Assembly: GCF_900162685.1 (NCBI RefSeq)
Contig: NZ_LT727828.1
Span: 2,388,587 to 2,452,586 of the forward strand
From: Terribacillus halophilus
GTDB taxonomy: Bacteria > Bacillota > Bacilli > Bacillales > Amphibacillaceae
Direction of reading: 5' to 3'
Length of the DNA stretch: 64,000 nt
Shown here: positions 8,479-17,485 of the stretch, in pieces
Layout: each line of letters begins with the position of its first letter
How positions within the stretch are numbered: position 1 is the first letter of the stretch
Notes under the pieces: generated by a model
The model's input: only the letters and a program-made list of their open reading frames with translations
What the model was told of the DNA's origin: nothing
Databases searched by the model: none
Translations under genes and position numbers: made by a program

Positions 8479-9710
8479 TCTACCTCCATCACAGTTTGGA
8501 GCAGGAGCTGTTTTGCTTCTCCTACCAGCTCCTGCATCTCTTCTTCGGTATATGCATGCTTGATTTTTCGGAACTGACGATTAGCCATGAGCTCATGCAA
8601 GCTGCGTTTGATATCCTCCATCTGGTACGAGCAGGAAAACAAGGCGGCGGTAAAGTCATCCCGTTCCAAGAGCTGCTCTTCATCTAATTCAAATTCAACC
8701 TGCACTGTAAACCCTGCAAGTACCGTTAACCTGCCAAGCTGCATTTGCTGTTCATTGACCATATCAATCAGCTCCTCCAGCTGATTCTCCTGCTGCCATT
8801 TCACAAGCGGGTTGGCAGCTTCATGAAAATGTACATATAAGACCACCTGTCCGTACATTTCCTCCCATGCGGCACTCGCTTCCATTAATTTGGCTTCTGC
8901 TTCATATAGTTCCCAGGCTTCTTTGACAGAAAAGGTTACTTCTTCAAATCGGATAGCTTGTAAAGGAAGAAATGTCAGGGTGCTGGACTGTCCTTCCAAT
9001 TCGACTAAATAACAGCCTTTCTCGCCTGTCTCTTTACGATGTCTACCTTGGATGTTACCCGGATAAATAATTGGCGGCTGCTCTGTCAGTATTTCTCGTT
9101 TATGTATATGACCCAGCGCCCAATAATCAAAATCGGCTTGTTTTAAGTCCTCTATCGTAAAAGGTGCATAAACATCTTCTGGGCCGCCTGTCATAATGCT
9201 CCCATGCAGCATGCCAATCTGATACATATTATCTCCCACAGATTGGTACTGTTTGCTGACCCTCGTGTTCACATGGCGGGCTGTATAACTGAAGCCATGA
9301 ATAGCTGCTGCGGGTACTTTGTTTTTCGAATGGATGAACGTTTCTACTTGCTCTGATTGAAATATATGCACATTGTCCGGATACATCATCACCGGTTTAT
9401 TCCCTGTATAATCATGATTGCCGTATTGCATGTACACATCTATCTGAGCAGCACGCAGCTCCTTGCATGCTTCACGCAATGCAACCAACGCCTTCAGCGA
9501 TTGCCTGTTAGAATCAAAAATATCTCCGGCCAATAAGATAAAATCAACTTTATACGATATAGCATATTGTACAAGTCGTTGTAACGCTTCAAATGTACTT
9601 TCTTGAAGACGCGTTTTCATCTCAGGGTGCGCAGCAGTCAATCCTTCCATTTTGCTATCCAGATGCAGATCAGCGGCATGGATAAACGATAATTTTGGCG
9701 GCATAGACAT
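8475..9710 (-). CDS. yhaO: YhaO, Mre11/SbcD-like DNA exonuclease
   Basis: A 411-residue calcineurin-like metallophosphoesterase. The metal-binding motifs appear in order: HAADLHLD (residues 11-18), AGDIFDSNRQ (about 61-70), YGNHDY (about 97-102), GMLHGS and LGHIHKRE (about 200-207). This set is typical of Mre11/SbcD-family DNA nucleases. A C-terminal capping domain follows. The downstream gene is the SbcC-like yhaN, overlapping by 4 bases. The pair probably processes DNA ends or stalled replication structures. Confidence 0.92.
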   Translation of the reverse strand: MSMPPKLSFIHAADLHLDSKMEGLTAAHPEMKTRLQESTFEALQRLVQYAISYKVDFILLAGDIFDSNRQSLKALVALREACKELRAAQIDVYMQYGNHDYTGNKPVMMYPDNVHIFQSEQVETFIHSKNKVPAAAIHGFSYTARHVNTRVSKQYQSVGDNMYQIGMLHGSIMTGGPEDVYAPFTIEDLKQADFDYWALGHIHKREILTEQPPIIYPGNIQGRHRKETGEKGCYLVELEGQSSTLTFLPLQAIRFEEVTFSVKEAWELYEAEAKLMEASAAWEEMYGQVVLYVHFHEAANPLVKWQQENQLEELIDMVNEQQMQLGRLTVLAGFTVQVEFELDEEQLLERDDFTAALFSCSYQMEDIKRSLHELMANRQFRKIKHAYTEEEMQELVGEAKQLLLQTVMEVE

Positions 9711-9780
9711 CCCTCTCCGTTTTTATTTCTATAGTAGCATGCACAATGTGCGAATGCACGTTCGGTTTGTAAATATAAAA

Positions 9781-9812
9781 GAACTCCTTACCGTTTTGGT
9801 AAGGAGCTCTTT
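9781..9812 (-). terminator. Terminator of yheA
   Basis: A 12-13 bp near-perfect stem built on CTCCTTACC / GGTAAGGAG with a 5-base loop, followed on the minus strand by TTCTTTT. It lies just after the yheA stop codon. Confidence 0.8.
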
Positions 9813-9815
9813 ACA

Positions 9816-10169
9816 TTATTGCTCTTCTGATTGACCGTAAAGCTCTTCAAGCGGCTTTGTAATAATACGGCTGATATCATTGATTGCAACATTCAAACGT
9901 TGTTCTTGTTCCATCAATTTTGCAATGGATTCGTTTTGCTGTACGACTTGTACAACGCTTTGTGCTTGCTGTACTTCTTCTTCTGTGATTTCTTGTCCTT
10001 GCATTTGCTTCTGCTGAAGTTCCAGCTGAACATTACGGAAGTTCTCGAACATCTCTTTAGAAGAAGAATCGTTCATTACCGTATCATAAGCGGCTTTCAA
10101 GCCTTGGAATTCTTCACTTTCACGAATTGCTTTCTCTAGTTCATACGCATGATCGTACATATTAGCCAT
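9816..10169 (-). CDS. yheA: YheA, YlbF/YmcA family protein
   Basis: A 117-residue, all-helical, charged protein. The pattern AYELEKAIRESEEFQGLKAA near the N terminus followed by a long amphipathic coiled coil is typical of the YlbF/YmcA/YheA family. YlbF and YmcA form the Y-complex that tunes RNase Y activity; YheA itself has no defined role. The start is set at 10169 because GAGGAGGTACG lies just upstream. It is followed by yheB in reverse order of coordinates and by its own terminator. Confidence 0.88.
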   Translation of the reverse strand: MANMYDHAYELEKAIRESEEFQGLKAAYDTVMNDSSSKEMFENFRNVQLELQQKQMQGQEITEEEVQQAQSVVQVVQQNESIAKLMEQEQRLNVAINDISRIITKPLEELYGQSEEQ

Positions 10170-10241
10170 GGGTACGTACCTCCTCAAATTTACTCAAGTT
10201 CCACTATAACAAACAAGCGAACCGCTGTATAGTTCAAGCTA

Positions 10242-11369
10242 TCAGACAAACAGCGCGATAATGCCTTGGACAATGCCGATAATACCGCCTAACAGAAAAC
10301 CAAGATAAGTGATTAGTTTGAACTCCCGCTTGGAAATCGCCAGCACAAGGTCTTCGACACGATCCAGCGGAAAACCAGACACTTCTTGTTCAACCATCTT
10401 GGCAAGTTCCAGCTGCCCCATAAGAACTGGCACCTGTCCTGCTAAACGCTCAAGCAATCGTTGAACGAGCAGCGACACTTTTTCTGATAACACATTGTCT
10501 TGAATTGGCTTTGTATACACGGAAACCGGTGTATTAAGTAACCGGTCCAATGGAATAGCGTGCGCAAGCAGCTGCTTTATCCCTTCTTCCACTGTATCTT
10601 GTCCAATTACATTCGTTACATCATTTATCTTTCTGTTTAGCAGTTTATCCATTTCACCGGCTAGCAACTGTTGCAGCCAGCGATTCGTGCCCTCAGACCC
10701 AACTGACTCTGTAATAACAGGCTGGATTTTATCTGCGGCACTTTCAGGGTCCATAAAGGAAGATAGCATACTGCCGAGAAACCCTCTTCCTTGCAAGAAG
10801 CTGCGAACAAGTTCCTGTATTTTTCTGCGGCCATCATAGCTGTCTACATAGGAAAGCAGCATTTGTTGAATATGAGAAGCAGCGTGGGCTGCTGCAGCTT
10901 CTTTCCTTTGCTTTAGTTCTTCAGGAAGTAAACTGCTCAGCTCCTGGTCACCATGCAGATACAGCTGTTTACTTACAAGTTTTGCCGCACTTGTATAGAG
11001 CGTTTCAGCTTTTAGCTCGACGTTGATATCTGCAAGCAGCTGTCTGATGGTCTTTTCGGAACGAAGGAAGCGAAGAACCTCTCGCTGCACCCCTGCGTCC
11101 ACTTTGTTTTGAAAATCTTTATCGCGCAGCTTCGCCTGCATGCCTGCAGGTGTAAGCAGGTGCTCCACGACCGTTTTCCCTAGGGAACGCGCTAAATCAT
11201 CCCTACGTTTCGGAATCAATCCCGGTGTAAACGGAAGTCTCCATTTCCCTATATAAATGGCGCGATGAGGCTTGAACAGCATCTTGATCGCTAAATGATT
11301 TGTGATTCCCCCAATCAGTGCTCCCACGACCGCCATAGATAATATCAACCAAATATCTCCACTATTCAT
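10242..11369 (-). CDS. yheB: YheB, DUF445 membrane protein
   Basis: A 375-residue protein with a hydrophobic N-terminal helix (about residues 7-28) containing GALIGGITNHLAIKMLF and a C-terminal membrane helix (about 350-374). Between them is a long helical soluble region. This two-anchor layout and the GGxTNxxAIxMLF motif define DUF445. In B. subtilis YheB is tied to spores, but the molecular function is unknown. It is transcribed together with yheA, separated by a short gap. Confidence 0.88.
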   Translation of the reverse strand: MNSGDIWLILSMAVVGALIGGITNHLAIKMLFKPHRAIYIGKWRLPFTPGLIPKRRDDLARSLGKTVVEHLLTPAGMQAKLRDKDFQNKVDAGVQREVLRFLRSEKTIRQLLADINVELKAETLYTSAAKLVSKQLYLHGDQELSSLLPEELKQRKEAAAAHAASHIQQMLLSYVDSYDGRRKIQELVRSFLQGRGFLGSMLSSFMDPESAADKIQPVITESVGSEGTNRWLQQLLAGEMDKLLNRKINDVTNVIGQDTVEEGIKQLLAHAIPLDRLLNTPVSVYTKPIQDNVLSEKVSLLVQRLLERLAGQVPVLMGQLELAKMVEQEVSGFPLDRVEDLVLAISKREFKLITYLGFLLGGIIGIVQGIIALFV

Positions 11370-11461
11370 GTTTTATCGACCTTTCTGTTTTCTTCGGTTT
11401 TAGTATAATACAATTAACACCAATTACAAAGAAACTGTCTGTATGAATAGGAGAGGTACAT

Positions 11462-12340
11462 ATGCTGGATGAACTGGAAAAAATGATTTCGGGCATCATA
11501 AGAGCTGCTAGTACGGAAATGCTTGATATGGAAAATTATCATTGGTTTCGTTTGGAAGATGGTGAAAGTATTGGTTTCCCAGTTGAGCAGCTGAACGAAC
11601 GAGAACTCGCTTTACTTCATCATCTCGGTTCTCCCATTACCATTCCGCGAGGATCAAGCAGAGATACAGACTGGTACAACCTGCTTCACGGCATAAAAGA
11701 CACAAACAACTTTATTGCAGACCCGCTGTATGCTAATGGCTGCCGGTTTATTTTCTTTCATATTGATGGCTACATTGGTGCTGATGTTTTCAGAGAAGCG
11801 ATGGACAGTCTGACCGATTATCCGCTTGCATGCGTTTGGTATAATCGCCAATCCGGAATGTTGATTGAAAGCCGCCAAAAAGAGTCTATCTCGTATGAGG
11901 AAGTGGTGGATATGGTGATGTATGATTTATCCGTTTCTCTCCGCCTCTTTGTGAGTCCGTGGCTTGCTTCTTTGGAAGATGCACCTGCTCAATATACGTG
12001 GCTGCATTCGGCTTATAAACAGATACCGCTTCACGCAGCCAAACATGTCCTTCACTTTCACGATAGCATTCCGCAGCTTATAAGTACGCTGCTGCCAAAT
12101 GCAGATCGAAATTACATCATGCAGCATATTCTGCAAGGTTTAGATGCAGATGAGGAACTGTTGCGGACAATAAAAATGTATTTCGCCTGCAACCAAAATC
12201 TTACCTTGACTGCTAAAAAGCTGTTTATTCACCGAAATAGTCTTCATTACAGATTAGATAAACTAACAGAACGCACCGGACTTGATATTCGAAAATTTCA
12301 AGATGCATTTGCTCTTTACTTCGCCATTCAGAATATGTAA
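11462..12340 (+). CDS. PucR-family transcriptional regulator
   Basis: A 292-residue protein. The C-terminal region (about residues 225-290) is a PucR-type helix-turn-helix: LLRTIKMYFACNQNLT, then AKKLFIHRNSLHYRLDKL. This class usually activates catabolic or uptake genes. The N-terminal two thirds show no recognisable sensory domain. It stands alone, divergent from yheB, with GAGAGG before ATG. No obvious target gene is adjacent, so the effector is unknown. Confidence 0.8.
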   Translation: MLDELEKMISGIIRAASTEMLDMENYHWFRLEDGESIGFPVEQLNERELALLHHLGSPITIPRGSSRDTDWYNLLHGIKDTNNFIADPLYANGCRFIFFHIDGYIGADVFREAMDSLTDYPLACVWYNRQSGMLIESRQKESISYEEVVDMVMYDLSVSLRLFVSPWLASLEDAPAQYTWLHSAYKQIPLHAAKHVLHFHDSIPQLISTLLPNADRNYIMQHILQGLDADEELLRTIKMYFACNQNLTLTAKKLFIHRNSLHYRLDKLTERTGLDIRKFQDAFALYFAIQNM

Positions 12341-12445
12341 AATTGTCGGTTGTTTAGAAAGCTCTTTAGATGACACTGCCACCACACATGCAAAGTCTTC
12401 ATGCAGTTTCGCACAGAAAAGTAAGCAGGTGTACCCCACAAGAAA

Positions 12446-12465
12446 GGGACACCTATTAGGTGCCC
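12446..12465 (-). terminator. Terminator of the SASP gene
   Basis: The minus strand carries a stem of about 9 bp (GGGGCACCT / AGGTGTCCC) with a 3-base loop and then TTTCTT, about 20 bases after the SASP stop codon. Confidence 0.75.
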
Positions 12466-12486
12466 CTTTAGCCATTCGATATGAAA

Positions 12487-12693
12487 TTAGAATTGTTGTC
12501 CGCCGTTAAGCTGCTGCTGCGCAGTAGCTACAAGACGTTTCGTGATTTCTCCACCGACAGAACCGTTTGCACGGGATGTTTCGTTACCATCTAGAGAAAC
12601 ACCAAATTCTTGTGCGATTTCGAATTTCATTTGATCAAGAGCTTGTTGTACGCCAGGTACTAGCAATTCGTTTGAGCTGTTGTTGTTCGCCAT
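12487..12693 (-). CDS. Alpha/beta-type small acid-soluble spore protein
   Basis: A 68-residue DNA-binding spore protein that coats and protects forespore DNA. The hallmark segments are both present: the germination protease cleavage region ([13 protein letters not shown], about residues 22-34) and the conserved [13 protein letters not shown] (about 45-57). GGAGGTG precedes the ATG. A likely forespore promoter lies upstream at 12716-12744. Which B. subtilis paralogue (SspA-D) it matches best cannot be decided by eye. Confidence 0.96.
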   Translation of the reverse strand: MANNNSSNELLVPGVQQALDQMKFEIAQEFGVSLDGNETSRANGSVGGEITKRLVATAQQQLNGGQQF

Positions 12694-12715
12694 GTTTGTT
12701 CACCTCCTATGCCTA

Positions 12716-12744
12716 TAGTTTGAGCAAGAAGGTGTTTTTTATCA
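12716..12744 (-). promoter_or_regulatory. Candidate sigma-G promoter of the SASP gene
   Basis: On the minus strand TGATAA and CAAACTA are separated by 16 bases, resembling the sigma-G consensus (TGMATA, 17-18 bp, CATACTA). The same -10 sequence occurs before gerAA. Spacing is one base short, so this is a prediction. Confidence 0.45.
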
Positions 12745-12783
12745 GGCTTATATAATGGAACTACTGGCCAAACATGGCAATTC

Positions 12784-14169
12784 TTATTTCGGGTACGTCA
12801 TCTCTTCTGGTTTGATATAAGATTCGAATTGTTCCTCTGTCAAAAGACCGCTTGCCACAGCCGCTTCTTTTAGCGTTGTATTCTCCGCAAAAGCTTTTTT
12901 GGCGATTTTAGCTGCATTCTCATAACCAATATACGGGTTGAGAGCAGTTACAAGCATTAAGGAATCCTGCAAATTCTTCGCGATCTTATCTCGATTTGGT
13001 TCCAATCCTACGACACAACGATCATTAAAGGAAAGCATACTGTCCGCTAAAAGCTGTGCAGATTGAATGAAGTTATAAGCAATAACAGGCTTGAATACAT
13101 TCAATTCGAAATTACCTTGGCTTGCTGCAAATCCAATTGCTGCATCATTCCCCATCACTTGCACCGTTACCATTGTAACTGCTTCGCTCTGTGTTGGATT
13201 CACTTTTCCTGGCATAATTGAACTTCCAGGCTCATTAGCCGGAATTTCAATTTCACCAATACCGCAGCGTGGGCCGCTCGCCAGCCAGCGGACATCATTG
13301 GCAATCTTCATCATATCGGCAGCCAAACCTTTCAGTGCACCGTGTGCAAAAACGATTTCATCATGGCTTGTTAGTGCATGGAACTTGTTTTCAGCAGAGC
13401 GAAAATCTTTTCCTGTAGCAGCAGCCAATTCTTGGCACACCTTTTCTGAAAACTCCGGATGTGCATTCAATCCCGTACCCACAGCCGTTCCGCCAATAGC
13501 CAGTTCTTGGATGTACGGGAGACTTGTCCGAATCATCTGCTCCGATTTTTCCAGCATTCGATGCCATCCGCTAATTTCCTGTCCAAGTGTAAGTGGAGTT
13601 GCATCCTGTAAATGGGTACGTCCAATCTTGACAATATCCTGGTACGCATCAGACTTCTCTTTTAATGTCGTCTTCAACTGTTTCAGAGCAGGCAGAACTG
13701 TATCTTCCAACTGCGTCACAGCAGCTATATGTAATGCTGTCGGATACGTATCATTGGAGCTTTGCGATTTGTTAACATCATCATTCGGATGAAGCCTTGT
13801 ATCCTTGCCTTGTTCCTCCAGCCACTTATTGCCTACAAATGCAATAACTTCATTCACGTTCATATTAGACTGCGTGCCACTGCCCGTCTGCCAAACAACA
13901 AGCGGAAAATGGGTATCCAGCTCGCCAGATATAATTTGATCAGCCGCATAACCAATTGCATCGCTTTTATCTTCCTCTAAGAGACCGAGTGCACAATTAG
14001 CTTTTGCAGCACTTTTTTTTAGCAAAGCGAAAGCGTATACAATTTCTTTCGGCATTGTTTCCGTACCAATCGGGAAATTCTCTTTACTTCGCTGCGTTTG
14101 CGCTCCCCAAAATTTATCAGCTGGTACCTGGATTTCACCAATCGTATCTTTTTCTACACGAAATTCCAT
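12784..14169 (-). CDS. fumC: Class II fumarate hydratase
   Basis: FumC interconverts fumarate and L-malate in the TCA cycle. The 461-residue product has the superfamily signature [11 protein letters not shown] (about residue 315). The [13 protein letters not shown] and [10 protein letters not shown] active-site segments are also present. The start is set at 14169, preceded by GGAGAGGGG; the longer frame to 14220 lacks a site and adds a non-conserved leader. Length equals the B. subtilis enzyme. It is monocistronic. Confidence 0.96.
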   Translation of the reverse strand: MEFRVEKDTIGEIQVPADKFWGAQTQRSKENFPIGTETMPKEIVYAFALLKKSAAKANCALGLLEEDKSDAIGYAADQIISGELDTHFPLVVWQTGSGTQSNMNVNEVIAFVGNKWLEEQGKDTRLHPNDDVNKSQSSNDTYPTALHIAAVTQLEDTVLPALKQLKTTLKEKSDAYQDIVKIGRTHLQDATPLTLGQEISGWHRMLEKSEQMIRTSLPYIQELAIGGTAVGTGLNAHPEFSEKVCQELAAATGKDFRSAENKFHALTSHDEIVFAHGALKGLAADMMKIANDVRWLASGPRCGIGEIEIPANEPGSSIMPGKVNPTQSEAVTMVTVQVMGNDAAIGFAASQGNFELNVFKPVIAYNFIQSAQLLADSMLSFNDRCVVGLEPNRDKIAKNLQDSLMLVTALNPYIGYENAAKIAKKAFAENTTLKEAAVASGLLTEEQFESYIKPEEMTYPK

Positions 14170-14337
14170 TATTACTTTCCCCTCTCCAGAACTTGATTTT
14201 AAGTCTCTTACTTTCTTCATCAGACATCCTTATTGTATCAAATAATCTGCATTTTTGCGGCTTCTGCGACACAAGGTTGTGTATCTTTTCATTTTTGAAA
14301 AAATTTAATAATTTCCCTACCCATCTTTCTTACAATG

Positions 14338-14346
14338 TGTTAAAAT
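14338..14346 (+). promoter_or_regulatory. Candidate extended -10 promoter for the small RNA
   Basis: TG at 14338-14339, one base, then TAAAAT at 14341-14346 form an extended -10 element. No good -35 box is seen. It would start transcription near 14353, ahead of the structured region. Confidence 0.4.
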
Positions 14347-14352
14347 CGAATT

Positions 14353-14504
14353 GAATTAGTACACAGATTAGTTAATCACGTGCAGTATTTACAAGCACAA
14401 ATGGACAAGTAAGTTTTAGGCATCCTTATGCCGCTAAATTAGTATGTGACCTCCCATCACATAAATATGGAGCCACCGCCTTCTTCAAGGCAGTGGCTCT
14501 TTTT
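14353..14504 (+). ncRNA. Candidate structured small RNA with C-rich hairpin loops
   Basis: No ORF on the plus strand explains this 280-base gap, yet it ends in a plus-strand intrinsic terminator. Ahead of it lie consecutive hairpins: GATT/AATC (14366-14377), GTGC/GCAC (14380-14398), GGCAT/ATGCC with loop CCTT (14415-14438, extended by TTTA/TAAA) and a perfect ATGTGA/TCACAT stem with loop CCTCCCA (14444-14462). A CCTCCC loop could pair with Shine-Dalgarno sequences, as many Gram-positive regulatory RNAs do. The 5' end is inferred from the candidate promoter. It could match a known Bacillaceae RNA family; I cannot check that here. Confidence 0.55.
14470..14504 (+). terminator. Plus-strand intrinsic terminator of the candidate RNA
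   Basis: GAGCCAC/GTGGCTC plus GCC/GGC form a stem of about 11 bp with one mismatch and an 8-base loop, followed by TTTTT only on the plus strand. On the minus strand no T run follows, so it is not the terminator of the converging carboxypeptidase gene. Confidence 0.75.
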
Positions 14505-15343
14505 CAGCTCTTTAAGTCAGATTTCATTTGAAAATGTTCCTCTAATGTTACGCCCTCTTCCTGTATCTGTTTTGCAAGATCTTTTCCAACGTAGCGGATA
14601 TGCCAAGGTTCATAGCTGTATCCTGTAATGTCTGTTTTCCCTTTCGGATAGCGCACGATAAAACCATGTTCATAAGCATGATCCGCCAGCCATTTTCCTT
14701 CATCCGTATTAATAAACGTCTCTTCCAGCGCAAGTGCCATCTCCGCTGATGTTAAATCGATCGCCAAACCAGATTGATGCTCACTGCGGCCTGGTCTTGA
14801 TGACACTTTATCTGTTTCTTCCTGGCCTTGTGTAGCGACGTTATTTTCATAAATCTGCTTCTGTCTCGCTTCTGAGCGATATCCGCTTGCTGCTACAAGA
14901 TCCATTCCATCTTTCTCTGAAGCAGCGAATAGTTCCTCCAGGGCAGCGGCAGCTTCTTTACGCATCTTTCTTTTCTCCAGATGTTCGTTAAAGTAAAATG
15001 GTACGTTCGGCTCCACGAGATCCTTTGGTGCCCATCCATCCGGGAACTGTCTTGTTTTGTTAACAACCACTTCTATGCTATCCGGATTATCAACTGTTAC
15101 TGGTTTTTCAATTGTGCCAATAACATCGTCTGCTTCCTTCTGATGCTGATCCGGCTTCGCTTCTGCAGGTTCTTCCTCAACAGCTGCTTCCTCTTCCTTT
15201 GGCTGCTCTGCTTGTTGATTCTCCGTCTGATTCTCTGTTATTTTCGTTTCGTTCGTATTTTCTTTCTGGCTTGTTTGCTGGTCTTGACAGCCAGCTGCTA
15301 CGAGCACGGCACCTAGTACAGCAAACAACATCAAACGCTTCAT
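14504..15343 (-). CDS. VanY-type D-alanyl-D-alanine carboxypeptidase lipoprotein (M15B)
   Basis: A 279-residue exported peptidoglycan carboxypeptidase that trims the terminal D-alanine of stem peptides. It has a lipoprotein signal with AAGC (Cys19). A long glutamate-rich linker (about 25-70) follows, then an M15B domain with SGYRS, SEHQSGLAIDLTS (zinc His and Asp) and EPWHIRYVG (second His). Layout and length resemble B. subtilis YodJ. Its 3' end abuts the terminator of the opposing small RNA. Confidence 0.9.
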   Translation of the reverse strand: MKRLMLFAVLGAVLVAAGCQDQQTSQKENTNETKITENQTENQQAEQPKEEEAAVEEEPAEAKPDQHQKEADDVIGTIEKPVTVDNPDSIEVVVNKTRQFPDGWAPKDLVEPNVPFYFNEHLEKRKMRKEAAAALEELFAASEKDGMDLVAASGYRSEARQKQIYENNVATQGQEETDKVSSRPGRSEHQSGLAIDLTSAEMALALEETFINTDEGKWLADHAYEHGFIVRYPKGKTDITGYSYEPWHIRYVGKDLAKQIQEEGVTLEEHFQMKSDLKS

Positions 15344-15417
15344 TTCGAATTTCTCCTCTGTGTTACTTCTATTATAAAATTAATTATAGCATAGCCATAC
15401 GTTTATTTCGCACACAA

Positions 15418-15452
15418 AAAGACCCGTCTTGTCCACTGCAAAACGGGTCTTC
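15418..15452 (-). terminator. Terminator of the IDEAL-like gene
   Basis: GACCCGT and ACGGGTC (15421-15449) form a stem with a long loop. The minus strand continues into TTTTT. It lies about 20 bases after the stop at 15468. Confidence 0.7.
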
Positions 15453-15467
15453 TTAGTTTTTATATAG

Positions 15468-15707
15468 TCATTCTAATGTGTAAGGTCGGTACGCGGCACT
15501 TAATTCGTTAAACAGCACTTGGTTGTTTTGATCAATACTGTCATTAATTTGGGCTTCCAGTCTGTTCTTGTTCCAAGTAAAAAGAAATTCATCCAGCATA
15601 AGTTTAGCAGCAAGTTTCACTTCAAACGCAATCTCTCGTTTAGCAGTTACATAAGAACGCTTTCTGTTCGTTCTTTGCAGACGGTAGACAACTTTATGCT
15701 TTTTCAT
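15468..15707 (-). CDS. Small basic protein with IDEAL-like C-terminal segment
   Basis: A 79-residue protein with a basic N terminus (KKHKVVYRLQRTNRKR) and an amphipathic C-terminal half. The stretch INDSIDQNNQVLFNELSAAY resembles the short IDEAL domain found in several Bacillus regulators. The match is by eye and the function is unknown. It is flanked by its own terminator, and GGGGGAAT precedes the ATG. Confidence 0.5.
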   Translation of the reverse strand: MKKHKVVYRLQRTNRKRSYVTAKREIAFEVKLAAKLMLDEFLFTWNKNRLEAQINDSIDQNNQVLFNELSAAYRPYTLE

Positions 15708-15789
15708 GGAACGATTCCCCCTGGTTCCTTTTTTTCATTATGCTGGATATACATCAATTTTGCAACAATTTTCTGACTTGTTCGTTAAA

Positions 15790-17052
15790 TTAATGTAAAT
15801 GCGGAACTGGTTGGTGCTTATGATTCTTTGGATCAGGGGGTTTAATGAATTTCAATGTTAATAATGCTGCAAGAAAAGCTGTACCGCTAAAAGTAACAAT
15901 CAGCCAAATAAGGTCTGTTTTTAAGAGCAAAGCAACGACTGGCGGGCCAGCAGCTACGCCGACATAACGCATCGCACTAAATAGGGCAGTAACTGTTCCT
16001 CGTACGTCTTTTTCCATATTGCTTGTAATAAGAGAATCCAGACAAGGTAGGCCTGCGCCAATTCCAATACCAGCAATAAGGAACACAGCCATCATGAAGA
16101 CGACTCCTTTTGAAAAGTATAAAGCGATTGTAACTACTCCTGCACAAACAATGCCGGTAAACGTAATCCACTTCATCAGTTTGCCGTTGCTTTTAATCCA
16201 CTTCCCTGTCAAATATGATGCTAGACATAGCGCAGCAAGCGGAATTGCCAGTACTGCCCCTTTCACGATACCATGCATTCCATATTTCTCTTCTAGAACT
16301 GTACTCAAGTAGAATAGAATACCAAAAAGAATAAACATAAGAATCGCGCCTATAAGGAAAATCGCTGTTAACCAGCCGCCATGCTTATGAAACGTTGCTT
16401 TTGTGCTTTTAAGGAACGTTTTAAAGTCATTTCCCTTCTTGTCATCTTTCGGCTTTTTAATGAGAAAGAGAACGAGGACAAAAGAAATAGCGCAGAATAC
16501 AGGAATTGCATAAAAAGGCAGATACCAGAGAAAACCTGCCAGAAGCGCTCCCAGTACAGGACTCAGCACCTTTCCCAAAGTATTAGCAGTTTCGACTATA
16601 CCAAGTGTAGCACTGACATCTTCTTCTTTTTCGAACATGTCTCCAACAAGCGGCAGTACAACTGGCGCTGCCCCAGCCACGCCTACCCCTTGCAGTATTC
16701 GGCCAATCATAATCCAAAGGTACGGGTTTTCACTGCCTACCGAAAATATCCCAGCAATCAGCCCTCCGGCCCCGGCAATTATCAGGGAAGGCAAAATCAC
16801 GACCTTACGCCCAAATCGATCGGATAAAAAACCAGCAACTGGGATGAAAATGATGGCTACAATTGAATAGAATGTAATGATAAAGCTTGATTGTAACTTG
16901 CTTATCCCCAACTCTTCCTCCATTAATGGAAGGACTGGAAGCAGCATGGAATTTCCGAGTGTCATAATCAGTGGAATGGATGCCAGCGCAACTATTGCCC
17001 AGCGCATGTTTTTTGGTGAACTGCTGTTCGATGTCTTTTTGGTTGTTGCCAT
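15790..17052 (-). CDS. Major facilitator superfamily exporter
   Basis: A 420-residue membrane protein with about 12 helices. It carries the MFS loop motif GFLSDRFGRKV (about residues 69-79) and the antiporter-like motif C region GVGVAGAAPVVLPLVGD (about 119-135), which points to a proton-coupled drug or siderophore exporter. The start is set at 17052, where AGGAGAC precedes MATTKK. The C-terminal tail is histidine- and proline-rich. The substrate is unknown. Confidence 0.87.
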   Translation of the reverse strand: MATTKKTSNSSSPKNMRWAIVALASIPLIMTLGNSMLLPVLPLMEEELGISKLQSSFIITFYSIVAIIFIPVAGFLSDRFGRKVVILPSLIIAGAGGLIAGIFSVGSENPYLWIMIGRILQGVGVAGAAPVVLPLVGDMFEKEEDVSATLGIVETANTLGKVLSPVLGALLAGFLWYLPFYAIPVFCAISFVLVLFLIKKPKDDKKGNDFKTFLKSTKATFHKHGGWLTAIFLIGAILMFILFGILFYLSTVLEEKYGMHGIVKGAVLAIPLAALCLASYLTGKWIKSNGKLMKWITFTGIVCAGVVTIALYFSKGVVFMMAVFLIAGIGIGAGLPCLDSLITSNMEKDVRGTVTALFSAMRYVGVAAGPPVVALLLKTDLIWLIVTFSGTAFLAALLTLKFIKPPDPKNHKHQPVPHLH

Positions 17053-17119
17053 GAACTTGTCTCCTGCCTTTCGCAAACTACTCCTATCGTTTGCAAAGCA
17101 TGCACTTTTTATCCAAATA

Positions 17120-17147
17120 AAAAATCCCTGCACGGTGGCTGGGATTA
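17120..17147 (-). terminator. Terminator downstream of the 73-residue ORF
   Basis: AATCCC/GGGATT extended by partial pairing forms a hairpin (17122-17147). The minus strand continues into TTTTTTATT. Confidence 0.65.
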
Positions 17148-17366
17148 ATTTGCCTGCAGCAGTTCAGCATTATCCAGATAAGTCCAATAACAATTGCGCC
17201 AGCCCTGCTCCCTGGCCAGCATGTCAAAACTCTCTGCATCACTCCCATAGAAACGAATGATTGCTTGCTCGGGAGTAACTTTCCCGGGGTCGATAATAAT
17301 ATCCAGTTCTTTGTAAAAACGCATCCCTTCCAAGCTGCCTTCAATAATAACTTTTTCCTGGTTCAT
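17145..17366 (-). CDS. Hypothetical protein, 73 residues
   Basis: A soluble acidic protein I do not recognise. It starts with a beta-rich stretch (KVIIEGSLEGMRFYKELDIII) and contains two tryptophans near the C terminus. The ribosome binding site is weak (GGTTGG). Codon use looks ordinary, and a terminator follows the stop, which supports a real gene. It lies between an MFS gene and a divergent cation exporter. Confidence 0.55.
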   Translation of the reverse strand: MNQEKVIIEGSLEGMRFYKELDIIIDPGKVTPEQAIIRFYGSDAESFDMLAREQGWRNCYWTYLDNAELLQAN

Positions 17367-17485
17367 TTTTTTCCAACCCCTTCGTATATTGATGTAAATG
17401 AAGAATATAATGTATTATCTTGTACCCATTCTGGACATGCAGTAATCTTTCCTGCCCCGGAATGAGATCGGAGGAATCTTTACAT

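Noticed and set aside
12341..12445. Possible terminator of the PucR-type gene
   Set aside because: Only weak, scattered pairing is visible and there is no T run on the plus strand; nothing further is supported in this gap.
13091..13792. A 233-codon open frame antisense to fumC
   Set aside because: It has no ribosome binding site and its composition is rich in Ser, Ala and Pro, as expected of the antisense frame of a conserved gene. fumC on the other strand explains the region.
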